A program made the position numbers and the translations under genes. The notes under the pieces are model-generated. The model saw only the letters and a program-made list of their open reading frames with translations. It did not search any database and was not told the DNA's origin. A DNA stretch of 64,000 nucleotides, taken from positions 1-64,000 of the forward strand of contig NZ_FNJN01000002.1 in the NCBI RefSeq assembly GCF_900104345.1, in the 5' to 3' direction. Positions 14,792-22,803 of the stretch are shown here, piece after piece; the stretch's first letter is position 1; every line of letters begins with the position of its first letter. The stretch is from Microbacterium testaceum StLB037. GTDB lineage: Bacteria; Actinomycetota; Actinomycetes; Actinomycetales; Microbacteriaceae.

Positions 14792-14797
14792 AGCCTA
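14792..14797 (-). promoter_or_regulatory. TAGGCT -10 box for the DUF4241 gene
   Basis: On the minus strand TAGGCT lies six bases before the ATG at 14785 and overlaps the TAG stop codon of the upstream DUF429 gene. Confidence 0.4.
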
Positions 14798-15544
14798 GGT
14801 CGTCGCGAGGGCCTCGAACGGTCCGTCCGGCAACACGACCCAGCCCTCGCGTCGGGCGACGGAGAGCTTCTCGGATGCCGGGCGCGCGAACGACCCGAGA
14901 GCTCCGGCGCGCGTGGCGAGAGCGGCGATGACGGCGTCGAAAGCGTCGGCCTTCGCGATGGCGAGGTCGTCGAACCCGCCGAGGTCGAGCCACGGCGCGC
15001 GCCGGGTCAGTGCGTCGAGCAGGACGGCCCGGCGGGTGGCATCCACTCGGTATCCGCTCGTGTCGAAGCCCCACAGGCGCAGCGACCCACCGGGGTAGAC
15101 CTCGAACAGGCGCCCCTCGGCGGCGCGGTCGACGGGGAATCCCGCTGCGGCCAGGCGGCGCAGCAGACCCGCGCCACGCAGAGCGGTGACCCCCAACCGG
15201 TCGGTCGAGACGCTCAGCGGCCAGCGGCCGATGCGCTCCCGCACGACGTGGTCGGTGTGGCGGTAGACGAGCGTGCGACGCCAGTCGGCTCCCCCGTCGA
15301 CCGGCCCGAGCCGCGGGTCGACATCGGCGTGGTGGGCCTGCACGAAATCGACGAACGCGTCGGGCCAGCCGAGCGGACAGTCCACCCCGAGCCACGTCTC
15401 GCCTGCCGAGACGGATGCCACGATGTCGGCATCCTGAATCCCGATCTCGAGCCGCATCAGCCGAGCGGAGGCGTCCGCCCACTCGACCTCGGCGAGGGCG
15501 GTGCCGGGGGCTCCGGCGGCGAGGTCGACTCCGACGGTTCTCAT
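14795..15544 (-). CDS. DUF429 (predicted RNase H-fold) protein
   Basis: A 249-residue protein of the DUF429 family. The N-terminal 'VGVDLAAG' and 'WLGVDCPLGWPDAF' supply two aspartates of a predicted RNase H-like active site. 'YRHTDHVVRE' and 'FEVYPGGSLRLWG' are further family blocks, and 'AKADAFDAVIAALATRAGA' near the C-terminus gives the last acidic pair. The family is predicted to be nuclease-like, but I know of no demonstrated reaction. It lies just upstream of the DUF4241 gene. Its own TAGGCT -10 sits seven bases before the ATG, so it is probably expressed from a leaderless transcript. Confidence 0.75.
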   Translation of the reverse strand: MRTVGVDLAAGAPGTALAEVEWADASARLMRLEIGIQDADIVASVSAGETWLGVDCPLGWPDAFVDFVQAHHADVDPRLGPVDGGADWRRTLVYRHTDHVVRERIGRWPLSVSTDRLGVTALRGAGLLRRLAAAGFPVDRAAEGRLFEVYPGGSLRLWGFDTSGYRVDATRRAVLLDALTRRAPWLDLGGFDDLAIAKADAFDAVIAALATRAGALGSFARPASEKLSVARREGWVVLPDGPFEALATT

Positions 15545-15551
15545 CCCGTCG

Positions 15552-15557
15552 AGCCTA
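15552..15557 (-). promoter_or_regulatory. TAGGCT -10 box for the DUF429 gene
   Basis: On the minus strand TAGGCT is followed by seven bases and then the ATG (15544-15542); there is no ribosome binding site in between. Confidence 0.45.
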
Positions 15558-15627
15558 GGCGCCGTGGCAGACCGCGCGGCCCGTCAAGACCTCGCCGAAA
15601 GCCCACGCGACCTGGGAGGATCGGGAC

Positions 15628-15999
15628 ATGGCAGACGACGATCTCCCCGATTCGCTCGAACCGGCCGTCGACATCCCCCCGCGCGAAGAACCGCCCGCAC
15701 CCCCGACGCCGAAGGGCGATCTCCGCGCCGTGTCGATCGTCGCGATCGTCACCGGCGTGATCGTCATCGCCTGGTACCTCTTCATCGCCACGGCGAGCGC
15801 GATCGCCGAGATCGACAACCTCCCGTTCATTCAGATCGGCATGTGGGTGCTCGCGGTGGTCTCGTTCGTGTGCGGAATCCTGAGCCTGAACGCGCGCATG
15901 GCGCGCGAGCTCGCCGCCGCGGGGTTCATCGCCGGGGTCGCCGCCGGTCTGCTGTCGGTGACGATCGGTCTGTTCAGCGGTCTCGAGCTGCTGGGCTGA
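15628..15999 (+). CDS. Small DUF4190-like membrane protein
   Basis: A 123-residue protein with an acidic, proline-rich cytoplasmic N-terminus (about 35 residues). Three hydrophobic segments follow: 'AVSIVAIVTGVIVIAWYLFI', one around 'GMWVLAVVSFVCGILSL', and 'AAAGFIAGVAAGLLSVTIGLF'. The architecture fits DUF4190-like membrane proteins, with no catalytic motif. A GGGAGGATC ribosome binding site lies upstream of the ATG. It is convergent with the citrate synthase gene, leaving only four bases between the stops. The function is unknown. Confidence 0.6.
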   Translation: MADDDLPDSLEPAVDIPPREEPPAPPTPKGDLRAVSIVAIVTGVIVIAWYLFIATASAIAEIDNLPFIQIGMWVLAVVSFVCGILSLNARMARELAAAGFIAGVAAGLLSVTIGLFSGLELLG

Positions 16000-16003
16000 C
16001 GGC

Positions 16004-17086
16004 TCAGCCCCCGAACGACGGCCCCACGTACCGGGCGGCCGGGCGGATGATCTTCGGGTCGGCCGCCTGCTCGAGCACATGCGCGGTCCAGCCGATCGTG
16101 CGGGCGAGGGCGAAGGTGGGTGTGAACATCGCGCGCGGGATGCCGCACTGCTCCATCACCACGGCCGCGTAGAACTCGACGTTGGCGTGCAGCGGGCGCT
16201 CGGGGCGGCGCTCCGCAAGTTGCCGCTCCGCCTCGCGCTGGAAGGCGAGTGCCTGGGCGACGCGGTCTCCTCCGAGTCGTTCGGCGACCCCGCGGAGCAG
16301 CTCGGAACGCGGGTCGCTCGTGCGGTACACCGCGTGTCCGAAGCCCATCAGACGCCGCCCGGCGGCGAGCTCGCCCGCGATCCAGGCGGCCGGGTCGTCG
16401 CCGGCGCGGTCGAGGCTGTCGAGGGCGCGGGCCGGAGCCCCGCCGTGCAGGGGTCCCGACAGCGCGCCAAGCGCGCCGGACAGGCAAGATGCCATGTCGG
16501 CACCGGTCGAGGCGATCACGCGGGCCGTGAAGGTCGAGGCGTTGAAGCCGTGGTCCATCGCCGCGACGAGGTAGGCCGACAGCGCGCGCACATGCTCCTC
16601 GTCGGGCTCGCGGCCCGTCACGCGCTCGAGGTAGTCGGCGACGACCCCCCGGCCGCTCGGGCTCCCGGGAGCCAGCGCGAGCGGTGCCATCGCGGCGAAC
16701 GTGATCGCCTCGTCGAGCCGCGCGGCGGGAGCGAGGTCGTACAGCGGCGCGGAAGAGCGGGCGGATGCCGCGAGCGTCCACACCGCGCGCAGCGCGGCGA
16801 GGGGCTGGTCGGTGCGGGCCGCGACCGCGCCGACCAGTTCGGGCAGGGCCGGATCGGCCTGGGCGGACGAGACGCGCGCGGCGAAGGCGGCCCGGGTCGC
16901 GGCATCCGGGAGCTCTCCGACGACCAGCAGGTGCCAGACCTCCTCGAACGACCGGGTGCGCGCGAGGTCGACGGCGGAGAATCCTCGGTAGTGGTAGACG
17001 CCGGCGTCGCCGTCGACGTCGCTGATGGTCGTCTCGGCCGCGACGACGCCGTTCAGTCCGCGGGGCACATCGATCAGGTCGCTCAT
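16004..17086 (-). CDS. Citrate synthase / 2-methylcitrate synthase-like protein
   Basis: A 360-residue enzyme of the citrate synthase superfamily that condenses acetyl- or propionyl-CoA with oxaloacetate. Conserved segments include '[19 protein letters not shown]' (N-terminal), '[12 protein letters not shown]' with the first catalytic histidine, and '[14 protein letters not shown]' with the second. The third catalytic position, usually Asp in 'NVDF', reads Glu in '[11 protein letters not shown]'. The carboxylate is kept, and I believe this occurs in some actinobacterial CitA-like enzymes. The short length fits the bacterial type I form. The start was set at 17086 because the upstream extension is not family-like. 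It is divergent from a second, HTH-fused homologue. Citrate versus methylcitrate activity cannot be told from sequence. Confidence 0.82.
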   Translation of the reverse strand: MSDLIDVPRGLNGVVAAETTISDVDGDAGVYHYRGFSAVDLARTRSFEEVWHLLVVGELPDAATRAAFAARVSSAQADPALPELVGAVAARTDQPLAALRAVWTLAASARSSAPLYDLAPAARLDEAITFAAMAPLALAPGSPSGRGVVADYLERVTGREPDEEHVRALSAYLVAAMDHGFNASTFTARVIASTGADMASCLSGALGALSGPLHGGAPARALDSLDRAGDDPAAWIAGELAAGRRLMGFGHAVYRTSDPRSELLRGVAERLGGDRVAQALAFQREAERQLAERRPERPLHANVEFYAAVVMEQCGIPRAMFTPTFALARTIGWTAHVLEQAADPKIIRPAARYVGPSFGG

Positions 17087-17118
17087 GCGCTCAGTGTGCG
17101 AACATGACGACGACAGCG

Positions 17119-17137
17119 TCAACGTTGATCGGATCAA
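17119..17137 (+). promoter_or_regulatory. Overlapping palindromes, candidate operator of the citrate synthase pair
   Basis: TCAACGTTGA (17119-17128) is a perfect 10-base palindrome. It overlaps TTGATC-G-GATCAA (17125-17137), a perfect 13-base inverted repeat. Together they fill the 52-base gap between the divergent starts, one base before the ATG at 17139. This is a likely site for the HTH domain of the neighbouring protein. Confidence 0.5.
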
Positions 17138-17138
17138 G

Positions 17139-18320
17139 ATGAGCGCGCCTCTCCCCCGTCTTTCCGCCGCTCAGGTGGCCGCCCGGCTCGGCGTCAAACC
17201 CGAGACCGTGTACGCCTACGTGTCACGCGGCCTCCTCACCCGTGAGCGCGACGCCCGCGGCTCTACCTTCGACGCACTCGAGGTCGAGGCTTTCGCCGCC
17301 GGTCGCCGTCGCGCGGCCGTCCGGACGCCCACCCACCCCACGACCGGCATGCCCCTCGGGGTCGTGCAGACCGACGTGGCCGACATCGAAGACGACGAGC
17401 TGCTCTACCGGGGGCGGCGTGCCCGCGACCTGATCCCTCAGCCGTTCGCCGAGGTCGTCGCCTGGCTGTGGAACGCGGAGCGCATCGACGCCCCGGACCC
17501 CGCTATCGGCAGCGCCCGCGCGATGGTCGAGGCGCTCCCGCTCCCGGCCGGGGCGATGGACCGCCTACGCGCCGCTCTCACCGGATTCGCCGCCGACGAT
17601 CCCCTGCGTTACGACGCCTCGGCGGACACCGCCCACCGCATCGGCTGGACCCTTCTCACGGGCCTGCCCGTCGCCCTCGGCGGGCGCCCGCACCCCGATC
17701 TCGCGCGTTCGCTCACGAGCACGTGGACCCCCACCGCCGACGACGCGACCATCACCGCCGTCAACGCCGCACTGGTCCTCGCCATCGACCACGACCTGGC
17801 GGTCTCGACGTTCGCCGCGCGCGTCGCGGCCTCGGCACGCGCCGACGGCTACGCCGCCGTCAGCGCCGCCCTCGGTGCGGCCGACTCCCCGCTGCACATC
17901 TCCGCCGCGACCCGCACAGCGCGACTGCTCGCGCGGGTGAACCGCGGTCAGGAACCCGAGCGGGCACTGACCGACGCGCTTCAGGAGGGCAACGGCATCC
18001 CGGGCTTCGGTCATCCGCTCTACACCGGGGGCGACGACCGGGCCGCGGCACTGTTCCCCCTTCTGGCCGGACTGCCCGACGGAGACCGGACGATGGATGC
18101 CGTGCACCGGTTGTCCGAGGTCGTCGCCGCCCGGACGGGGTTGCTGCCCAACGTGGACCTCGCGCTGGCGGCGCTCGTCTCGGGCGCCCGCCTGCCCCAC
18201 GATGCCGCGAGCACGATCTTCGTGCTGGGGCGGATCGCGGGATGGATCGCGCACATCGCCGTGGAGTACGCCGAACCCGCGATGCGACTGCGCCCGCGCG
18301 GGGAGTACGTGGGGCCGTGA
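17139..18320 (+). CDS. HTH-citrate synthase fusion protein
   Basis: A 393-residue protein. Residues about 5-50 form a MerR/excisionase-like helix-turn-helix ('[26 protein letters not shown]'). The rest is a citrate synthase-like domain. Catalytic positions are partly kept: His in '[11 protein letters not shown]' (the usual GPLHGGA glycines are lost), His in '[13 protein letters not shown]' and Asp in '[12 protein letters not shown]'. The degraded first motif raises the chance that the domain senses acyl-CoA or oxaloacetate rather than catalysing. It is divergent from the intact citrate synthase, with a double palindrome in the shared gap, which fits autoregulation. The ATG at 17139 was chosen because the longer frame has no family-like sequence before it. 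Confidence 0.78.
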   Translation: MSAPLPRLSAAQVAARLGVKPETVYAYVSRGLLTRERDARGSTFDALEVEAFAAGRRRAAVRTPTHPTTGMPLGVVQTDVADIEDDELLYRGRRARDLIPQPFAEVVAWLWNAERIDAPDPAIGSARAMVEALPLPAGAMDRLRAALTGFAADDPLRYDASADTAHRIGWTLLTGLPVALGGRPHPDLARSLTSTWTPTADDATITAVNAALVLAIDHDLAVSTFAARVAASARADGYAAVSAALGAADSPLHISAATRTARLLARVNRGQEPERALTDALQEGNGIPGFGHPLYTGGDDRAAALFPLLAGLPDGDRTMDAVHRLSEVVAARTGLLPNVDLALAALVSGARLPHDAASTIFVLGRIAGWIAHIAVEYAEPAMRLRPRGEYVGP

Positions 18321-18323
18321 GGG

Positions 18324-18352
18324 TTGAACCTAGCCATATTCCTGGCTAGGTT
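18324..18352 (+). promoter_or_regulatory. Toxin-antitoxin promoter/operator with perfect 10-bp inverted repeat
   Basis: -35 TTGAAC (18324-18329) and -10 TAGGTT (18347-18352) are 17 bases apart, and the ATG at 18360 is seven bases further. A perfect inverted repeat AACCTAGCCA / TGGCTAGGTT (18327-18336 and 18343-18352, six-base loop) fills the spacer and -10. This is the expected layout for antitoxin autorepression. Confidence 0.6.
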
Positions 18353-18359
18353 GCACGGC

Positions 18360-18611
18360 ATGATGTACAACGTCCTGGAGGCGCGGAACAGCCTCTCGAA
18401 GCTGATCGCCGACGTCGAGTCGGGCGCCGAGGTGACGATCGCTCGGCGAGGTGTCCCGGTCGCGAAGATCGTGCCGATCGATTACGTGCCCCGGCGCGCA
18501 GGCAACGCTTTCGCGCAGTGGCTCGAGGAGCATCCCCTGAGTCCCGAGCGCGCCCGCCCGGTGAACGAGATCGAAGCGATCATCGCCGAGAACCGAGCAG
18601 CCGGGGCGTGA
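18360..18611 (+). CDS. Antitoxin of the Phd/YefM (VapB-like) family
   Basis: An 83-residue antitoxin. Residues 1-50 form the DNA-binding and dimerisation domain ('NVLEARNSLSKLIADVESG', 'VTIARRGVPVAKIVPI'), typical of the Phd/YefM fold. The C-terminal tail 'EHPLSPERARPVNEIEAIIAENR' is the part expected to wrap the toxin. The start is the first of two adjacent ATG codons, seven bases after the -10. Its stop overlaps the GTG of the PIN-domain gene by four bases. The perfect inverted repeat upstream fits autoregulation by the antitoxin or its complex. Confidence 0.85.
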   Translation: MMYNVLEARNSLSKLIADVESGAEVTIARRGVPVAKIVPIDYVPRRAGNAFAQWLEEHPLSPERARPVNEIEAIIAENRAAGA

Positions 18612-19021
18612 TCTACATCGACAGTTGCCTGGTGATCTACGCGGTCGAACGCGACGACGAGATCGGTGAACGCACACGCGCCACCCTCGCTCGCGCCGAC
18701 GAGCCCCTCGCAACGAGCCCCCTGGTCATGATGGAGGCGTTGGTGAAGCCGATGCGGGCCGCCGATGCCGAGGCGCAGCTGACCATGTGGAGCGCCTTCG
18801 ATGCCTTCGAGCTGCTCCCGGCCGACCCCGATGCGTTCCTCGATGCCGCGCTGTTGCGTGCTCGATACAGCGGGCTGCAGACGGCCGATGCCCTCCACCT
18901 CGCGATCGCCCGCCAGGCCGGATGCCGTTCGCTGTGGACCAACGACTCGCGCTTGGCGGTCGCATCCGGCGGTCTCGCCGTCGACATTCTCAACGATCCC
19001 GATGCGGCCCGGGTCGCCTGA
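18608..19021 (+). CDS. PIN-domain ribonuclease toxin (VapC-like)
   Basis: A 137-residue PIN-domain protein. Acidic residues that would bind Mg2+ or Mn2+ are in place: D5 in 'IYIDSCLVIY', an early glutamate in 'MMEALVKP', D in 'QTADALHLAIAR' and D in 'LWTNDSRL'. VapC toxins cut tRNA or rRNA when the antitoxin is lost. The start is a GTG within the antitoxin stop (GTGA), so translation is coupled. Unusually, the stop overlaps the ATG of a lipoprotein gene (TGATG), making a three-gene operon. The module appears intact. Confidence 0.88.
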   Translation: MIYIDSCLVIYAVERDDEIGERTRATLARADEPLATSPLVMMEALVKPMRAADAEAQLTMWSAFDAFELLPADPDAFLDAALLRARYSGLQTADALHLAIARQAGCRSLWTNDSRLAVASGGLAVDILNDPDAARVA

Positions 19022-19479
19022 TGCGCCGCACCGCAGCCCTCGTCATCGCCGCCCTCTGCGTCTCGCTCTCCGCCTGCTCCGCCCCCGCGCCCGAGCCGCA
19101 GACCGCGGCGAAGCATAGCGACGGGCGCCTCCGCACCGACCTCGCCCCCCTCGCCGAGAGATACCCGCAGCTCGCGTCCGCCGAGTCGGTCGAGTGGATG
19201 GGCGGCACGCTCGGCTCGCGCGATGTCGGCCCCTCGACGTACTGGGTCGACGTGATCGCGGTCATGCCGGAGTCCGAGATCGACGTCTACCGGTCCACCG
19301 CGGACCTCGTGAAGGTCGATCCGCCCACCCTCGTCGACGATCTCGCGCCGAAGCTCCCGACCGGTCCGTTCGAAGGAAGCCCGGAGCTCGACGACCTGTT
19401 CTCGTCGGGCGGTCACGGCGCGACGGTCGCCATCGACCCGCAGACGCGCACGGTGGTGCTGTCGGGGGTCTTCGGCTGA
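19021..19479 (+). CDS. Lipoprotein coupled to the toxin gene
   Basis: A 152-residue lipoprotein with signal peptide and lipobox 'LSAC' (C19). The mature part is acidic ('ESVEWMGGTLGSRDVGPSTYWVD', 'MPESEIDVY') and has no family I recognise. It shares one base with the PIN toxin stop (TGATG), so it is translated from the same mRNA. Why a cell-envelope lipoprotein should be tied to a toxin-antitoxin pair is unclear; the module may have inserted upstream of a pre-existing gene. It is convergent with the DUF1232 gene, with only three bases between the stops. Confidence 0.6.
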   Translation: MRRTAALVIAALCVSLSACSAPAPEPQTAAKHSDGRLRTDLAPLAERYPQLASAESVEWMGGTLGSRDVGPSTYWVDVIAVMPESEIDVYRSTADLVKVDPPTLVDDLAPKLPTGPFEGSPELDDLFSSGGHGATVAIDPQTRTVVLSGVFG

Positions 19480-19482
19480 CAT

Positions 19483-19902
19483 TCAGTCCTTCGCCGCGCC
19501 GACGAGCGTGAGGACGCTGCTCAACCCCTCGGGCGTTCCCGGCCAGTGGCGCTCGATGGCCGGCATCCCGGCATGACGGATGGCGAAATGCAGCGCGATC
19601 GCGACCACGATCGCGTCGTCGGCGTAGCCGATCACCGGCAGGAAGTCGGGCACGAGGTCGATCGGCGAGAGCAGGTAGGCGAGTAACCCGATCAGCCACC
19701 ACCGCGTCGCCCGCGGCACGGCCGGATCGACGGCGAGGCGGCGCACCAGGCGGATCACATCGGGCGCCAGGCGCAGCACGGCCCGCCAGTCGACGTCGCC
19801 ACCCGAGCGCCGTTGCTGCCACCACAGCACGGCGATGAGCGCCCCCCACACGAGCACGAAGCCCGCCACGACGCCCAGGGCGACGATCAACCACTCGGGC
19901 AT
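19483..19902 (-). CDS. YkvA/DUF1232 membrane protein
   Basis: A 139-residue protein with an N-terminal transmembrane segment ('LIVALGVVAGFVLVWGALIAVLWW') and a DUF1232 domain marked by 'WLIGLLAYLLSPIDLVPDFLPVIGYADDAIV'. DUF1232 (YkvA) proteins are small membrane proteins of unknown role. It follows mobA by seven bases on the same strand and is probably the last gene of the moeA-mobA transcript. Nothing in the sequence links it to molybdopterin chemistry, so this may be simple co-transcription. Confidence 0.8.
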   Translation of the reverse strand: MPEWLIVALGVVAGFVLVWGALIAVLWWQQRRSGGDVDWRAVLRLAPDVIRLVRRLAVDPAVPRATRWWLIGLLAYLLSPIDLVPDFLPVIGYADDAIVVAIALHFAIRHAGMPAIERHWPGTPEGLSSVLTLVGAAKD

Positions 19903-19909
19903 GGCCCGC

Positions 19910-20737
19910 TCAGTCGTTCTTCCACCCGCGGGCCATCTCGACGACCGCGGCGACCGCGGCTTCGGTGTCGGCGGGTGAGACGCCGGCGCGACCGGCGACC
20001 AGCCCCGCGACGAAGGCGCTGAGCGGCGCGGCCGGCCGGGCCACCCCGTTCGCGACGTCGCGCGCGAGGTCGAGGATCAACGAGATGGGGATGTCGCCCT
20101 CGGCCAGGCCGAAGCGCTCCGCGAGCGCAGCGCTCCAGTCGTTCAGCGCCTCGGGCGGCAGGGTGCGGGAATCGGTCATGGCTCCTCCTCGGGCTACCCG
20201 GAGATCGTCCCACGTGTCGATGTCGCGCGTCAGGGACGCGTCCGCGGCGATCGCGGCGATGCGCAGTCCGCCCAGCAACGCGCGCATGGAGGCGTCGCGC
20301 CCCTTCTCGGGGAGGCCGGATGCCGCTTCCCGCAGCGCCGCGGCACGGTAGCGACCGATGAGCCACTGTCGGCGGCCATCGTCCAGGCAGGCGCCGTCGA
20401 TGTCCGGGGCCAGTTCGTCGGGCAAGAGACCGACCGCAGCGCGAGCGGTCGGCAGGTCGCACGCGAGCACGAAGACCTCGTCGGCGCGTAGGCGGGTCAG
20501 GGCGGCGACGATGGCCGCGACCGGTCCACCGAAGGGCGGGTCTTCGCGCACCCACTCGACGTCGAGGTCGTCGGCGAGCGCGGGTGCGGCCACGACGATC
20601 CGTTGCGCACCACGGGAGCGCACGGCCCCGATCGCCGCGTCCAGCAGGGTGATTCCGTGCACCTCGAACAACGGCTTCGTCGCCCCGTCGACGCGCGAGG
20701 CGCGTCCACCGGCGAGCAGGATCGCGTCCACGCTCAC
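19910..20737 (-). CDS. mobA: MobA-like molybdopterin nucleotidyltransferase fused to DUF6457
   Basis: A 275-residue fusion. Residues 1-180 form a MobA-type transferase that attaches GMP or CMP to molybdopterin. 'ILLAGGRASRVDGATKPL' is the nucleotide-binding loop and D94 in 'VLACDLPTA' the Mg2+ ligand. Residues about 190-270 match DUF6457 ('LNDWSAALAERFG', 'LILDLARDVANGVARP'), a small helical domain often attached to or beside MobA in actinobacteria. A strong GAGGAGGAG lies just before an internal ATG at 20179-20177, so the DUF6457 part might also be made alone. The GTG at 20737 overlaps the moeA stop by four bases, so the genes are co-translated. Confidence 0.82.
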   Translation of the reverse strand: MSVDAILLAGGRASRVDGATKPLFEVHGITLLDAAIGAVRSRGAQRIVVAAPALADDLDVEWVREDPPFGGPVAAIVAALTRLRADEVFVLACDLPTARAAVGLLPDELAPDIDGACLDDGRRQWLIGRYRAAALREAASGLPEKGRDASMRALLGGLRIAAIAADASLTRDIDTWDDLRVARGGAMTDSRTLPPEALNDWSAALAERFGLAEGDIPISLILDLARDVANGVARPAAPLSAFVAGLVAGRAGVSPADTEAAVAAVVEMARGWKND

Positions 20738-21930
20738 CACAGCAGCACCTCGACGGGATCTCCCGCGCCGGTCGCGCGCGTCCCCGGGGGGATCACGGCG
20801 AGGCCGTTCGCCTCTCCGAAGCCGCGCGTACCGCGTTCGACAGGCTCGGCCACCGGGAACGCCGGGTCTGACCGGTCGATCCGAACGGGCACGTACTGCG
20901 CCCGCTCGGGCCGCGCGCGCCACTCGGCGGGGAACGGCACGACGGCACGGGAGCGGTCGAGTTCACGATCACCCTCGAGCGCGCGCAGGGCGGGTCGCAC
21001 GAAGAGCTCGAACGACACCGCCGCGCTCACCGGGTTGCCCGGCAGCCCGAACAGCAGCGTCCCCGCCTCGGAACGACCGAAGCCCTGCGGCTTGCCCGGC
21101 TGCATGCGCACGGGCTCGAACCGCATGAGATCGCCGAGGGTGTTCTTGACGACCTCGTAGGCGCCCGCGCTCACCCCGCCCGAGAACACGACGACGTCGG
21201 CGCCCGCGGCTTCGGCGGCGGCGATCGCCCGACGCGGGCCGTCGCCGCTGTCGTCGACACTGGTGCGCAAGACGACCTCGGCCCCCGCCTCTTCGGCGAG
21301 GCCGGCGAGCAGCAGACTGTTCGACTCGGGAATCTGCCCGCGTCGCAGCGGTGTTCCCGCCGGTCGCAGCTCGGATCCCGTCGACACGATGGCGATCCGT
21401 GCGGCGCGAGCGACCGAGACGGTCCCGACCCCGGATGCCGCGATCGCACCGACCCGACCGGCGGTGAGCCGCACACCGGCGGCGACGACGAGGGCCCCCT
21501 CCCGCACGTCGGACCCGCGACGACGGATATGCGCGCCGGGTCCGCGGGGCACCGTGAGCACCGTCACCGGACCGAGTCCGCCCGCGAGCCCGTCGGCGGT
21601 GTCTTCGAACGGCACCACGGCGGTCGCGTGCGTGGGCACGGGGGCTCCGGTCATGATGCGAGCCGCCTCGCCGGCCGCGATCGGCGGGTCGAGGTCGGCG
21701 CCTGCTGGCAGGTCGGCGACCACGCGCAGGGTCGTCGGCACGCCCGTGACGTCGTCTGCACGCACGGCGAAGCCGTCCATCGCGGAGCAATCGAACCCCG
21801 GCACGTCGACAGCGGCGTGCACGGCGACGCGCAGCACCCGGCCGCGCGCGGCCGCGACGTCACGCGGCCCGGGCTCGAGCGGCACGACCGTCTCGAGGAT
21901 CGCGGCGAGGTGCTCGGCGACGTCGATCAC
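20734..21930 (-). CDS. moeA: Molybdopterin molybdotransferase MoeA
   Basis: A 398-residue MoeA that inserts molybdate into adenylylated molybdopterin. Family blocks are complete: 'PGFDCSAMDGFAVRADD', 'IMTGAPVPTHATAVVPFED', 'IAIVSTGSEL', 'GADVVVFSGGVSAGAYEVVKNTL' and 'LFGLPGNPVSAAVSFELFVRPAL'. Domain order (I to IV) and length are normal. It is the first gene of moeA-mobA-ykvA, with a four-base overlap to mobA. The cofactor it makes would serve the YdeP/FdhF-type enzyme about 11 kb away. I see no molybdate uptake or moaA-type genes in the window. Confidence 0.93.
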   Translation of the reverse strand: MIDVAEHLAAILETVVPLEPGPRDVAAARGRVLRVAVHAAVDVPGFDCSAMDGFAVRADDVTGVPTTLRVVADLPAGADLDPPIAAGEAARIMTGAPVPTHATAVVPFEDTADGLAGGLGPVTVLTVPRGPGAHIRRRGSDVREGALVVAAGVRLTAGRVGAIAASGVGTVSVARAARIAIVSTGSELRPAGTPLRRGQIPESNSLLLAGLAEEAGAEVVLRTSVDDSGDGPRRAIAAAEAAGADVVVFSGGVSAGAYEVVKNTLGDLMRFEPVRMQPGKPQGFGRSEAGTLLFGLPGNPVSAAVSFELFVRPALRALEGDRELDRSRAVVPFPAEWRARPERAQYVPVRIDRSDPAFPVAEPVERGTRGFGEANGLAVIPPGTRATGAGDPVEVLLW

Positions 21931-21979
21931 GCGAGCGGACCGGGGACTGTCGACACCATCCCCTCAGCGTAAGCGCGCG

Positions 21980-22438
21980 TCAGAGGTCGTAGCGGTGCGG
22001 GATCGCGCCGTCCGTCTCCCGGTAGGGGACGAAGCCCATCGCCCGGTAGTAGGCCAGGGCGGGCTCGCTGTCGGCGCCGATCGTGGCATCGATGTGCCGC
22101 AGCCCCGTGGCGTGCGCCGCGGCGACCGATCGCGCGAAGAGGCTCCGCCCGATGCCGCTGCGCCCGAAATCGGGGTGGATGTGCGTGCCGATGATGCCCC
22201 ACCCCTCTTCGACCCCGTACGGGTTGCCGGGCCACGCCCGCTTGAGCGACTGGAAGCCGACGACCACGCCGTCTCGCACGGCGACGGTGCACGCGACGGA
22301 GTGCTCGGCGTCGAAGTATCGTTCCTCGACGAGAGCGGCGTCGACCGGCCATGACCGCAGGCCCGCGCGGTGGATGGCGTTCTGCACCTCGACCATCGCG
22401 TCGATGTCGTCGAGGCCAGCTTCGCGGAAGTCGATCAT
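21980..22438 (-). CDS. GNAT-family N-acetyltransferase
   Basis: A 152-residue GNAT fold protein. 'IIGTHIHPDFGRSGIGRSLF' (about residues 84-103) is the acetyl-CoA pyrophosphate-binding motif A with the R-x-x-G-x-G/A pattern. It is followed by 'DSEPALAYYRAMGFVPYRE', the motif B region. The substrate cannot be inferred. The start was set at the ATG at 22438 because a longer frame upstream has no GNAT features. It is 49 bases upstream of moeA on the same strand and may share its transcript. Confidence 0.82.
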   Translation of the reverse strand: MIDFREAGLDDIDAMVEVQNAIHRAGLRSWPVDAALVEERYFDAEHSVACTVAVRDGVVVGFQSLKRAWPGNPYGVEEGWGIIGTHIHPDFGRSGIGRSLFARSVAAAHATGLRHIDATIGADSEPALAYYRAMGFVPYRETDGAIPHRYDL

Positions 22439-22598
22439 CGCGTCATCCTCGCATCCCCCTCCGACGCCGCCTCGCACCTCGCGTGCGGGCCGCGCAGGAG
22501 GAAGCCCCCGAGACCCCTTCATCTCATTCACTCGAATGGGTACCCTCGTTGTCGATCCCGAGTTTTCCCGCGTCGGTTGTGTGGAGGAGCACGAGAAC

Positions 22599-22781
22599 GT
22601 GATGAAAACGTACGTCGCCAGAGCCGTGGACAAAGTCTTGAGCGAGAGGCCTCACGTCGAGGTCAGATTCACGTCGGCAATCCACCCGGCGTGCCACTTC
22701 GAGAGCCCGACCGCCCTCTACCTGCACCCTGCTCACCGGGAGCTGATCGTCGGGATCCGCAAGACCCACCCGCCGCACTGA
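22599..22781 (+). CDS. Small hypothetical protein
   Basis: A 60-residue protein of unknown function with 'VDKVLSERPHVEVRF' and 'FESPTALYLHPAHRELIVGIRK'. GGAGGAG (22583-22589) lies nine bases before the GTG at 22599, so I chose that start. An in-frame ATG at 22536 would add 21 residues but lacks a comparable ribosome binding site. There is no signal peptide or transmembrane segment. It lies between the divergent GNAT gene and DUF1990. The coding call depends on the strong ribosome binding site and the coding-like composition. Confidence 0.5.
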   Translation: MMKTYVARAVDKVLSERPHVEVRFTSAIHPACHFESPTALYLHPAHRELIVGIRKTHPPH

Positions 22782-22791
22782 CGGCCCCCGA

Positions 22792-22797
22792 TAGCGT
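22792..22797 (+). promoter_or_regulatory. TAGCGT -10 box for the DUF1990 gene
   Basis: TAGCGT lies six bases before the ATG at 22804, with no room for a ribosome binding site; the mRNA is probably leaderless. Confidence 0.4.
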
Positions 22798-22803
22798 GAG
22801 GCC

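Noticed and set aside
18327..18352. Inverted repeat as a terminator for the HTH-citrate synthase gene
   Set aside because: It lies exactly in the promoter spacer of the antitoxin and has no U-tract, so an operator is the better reading.
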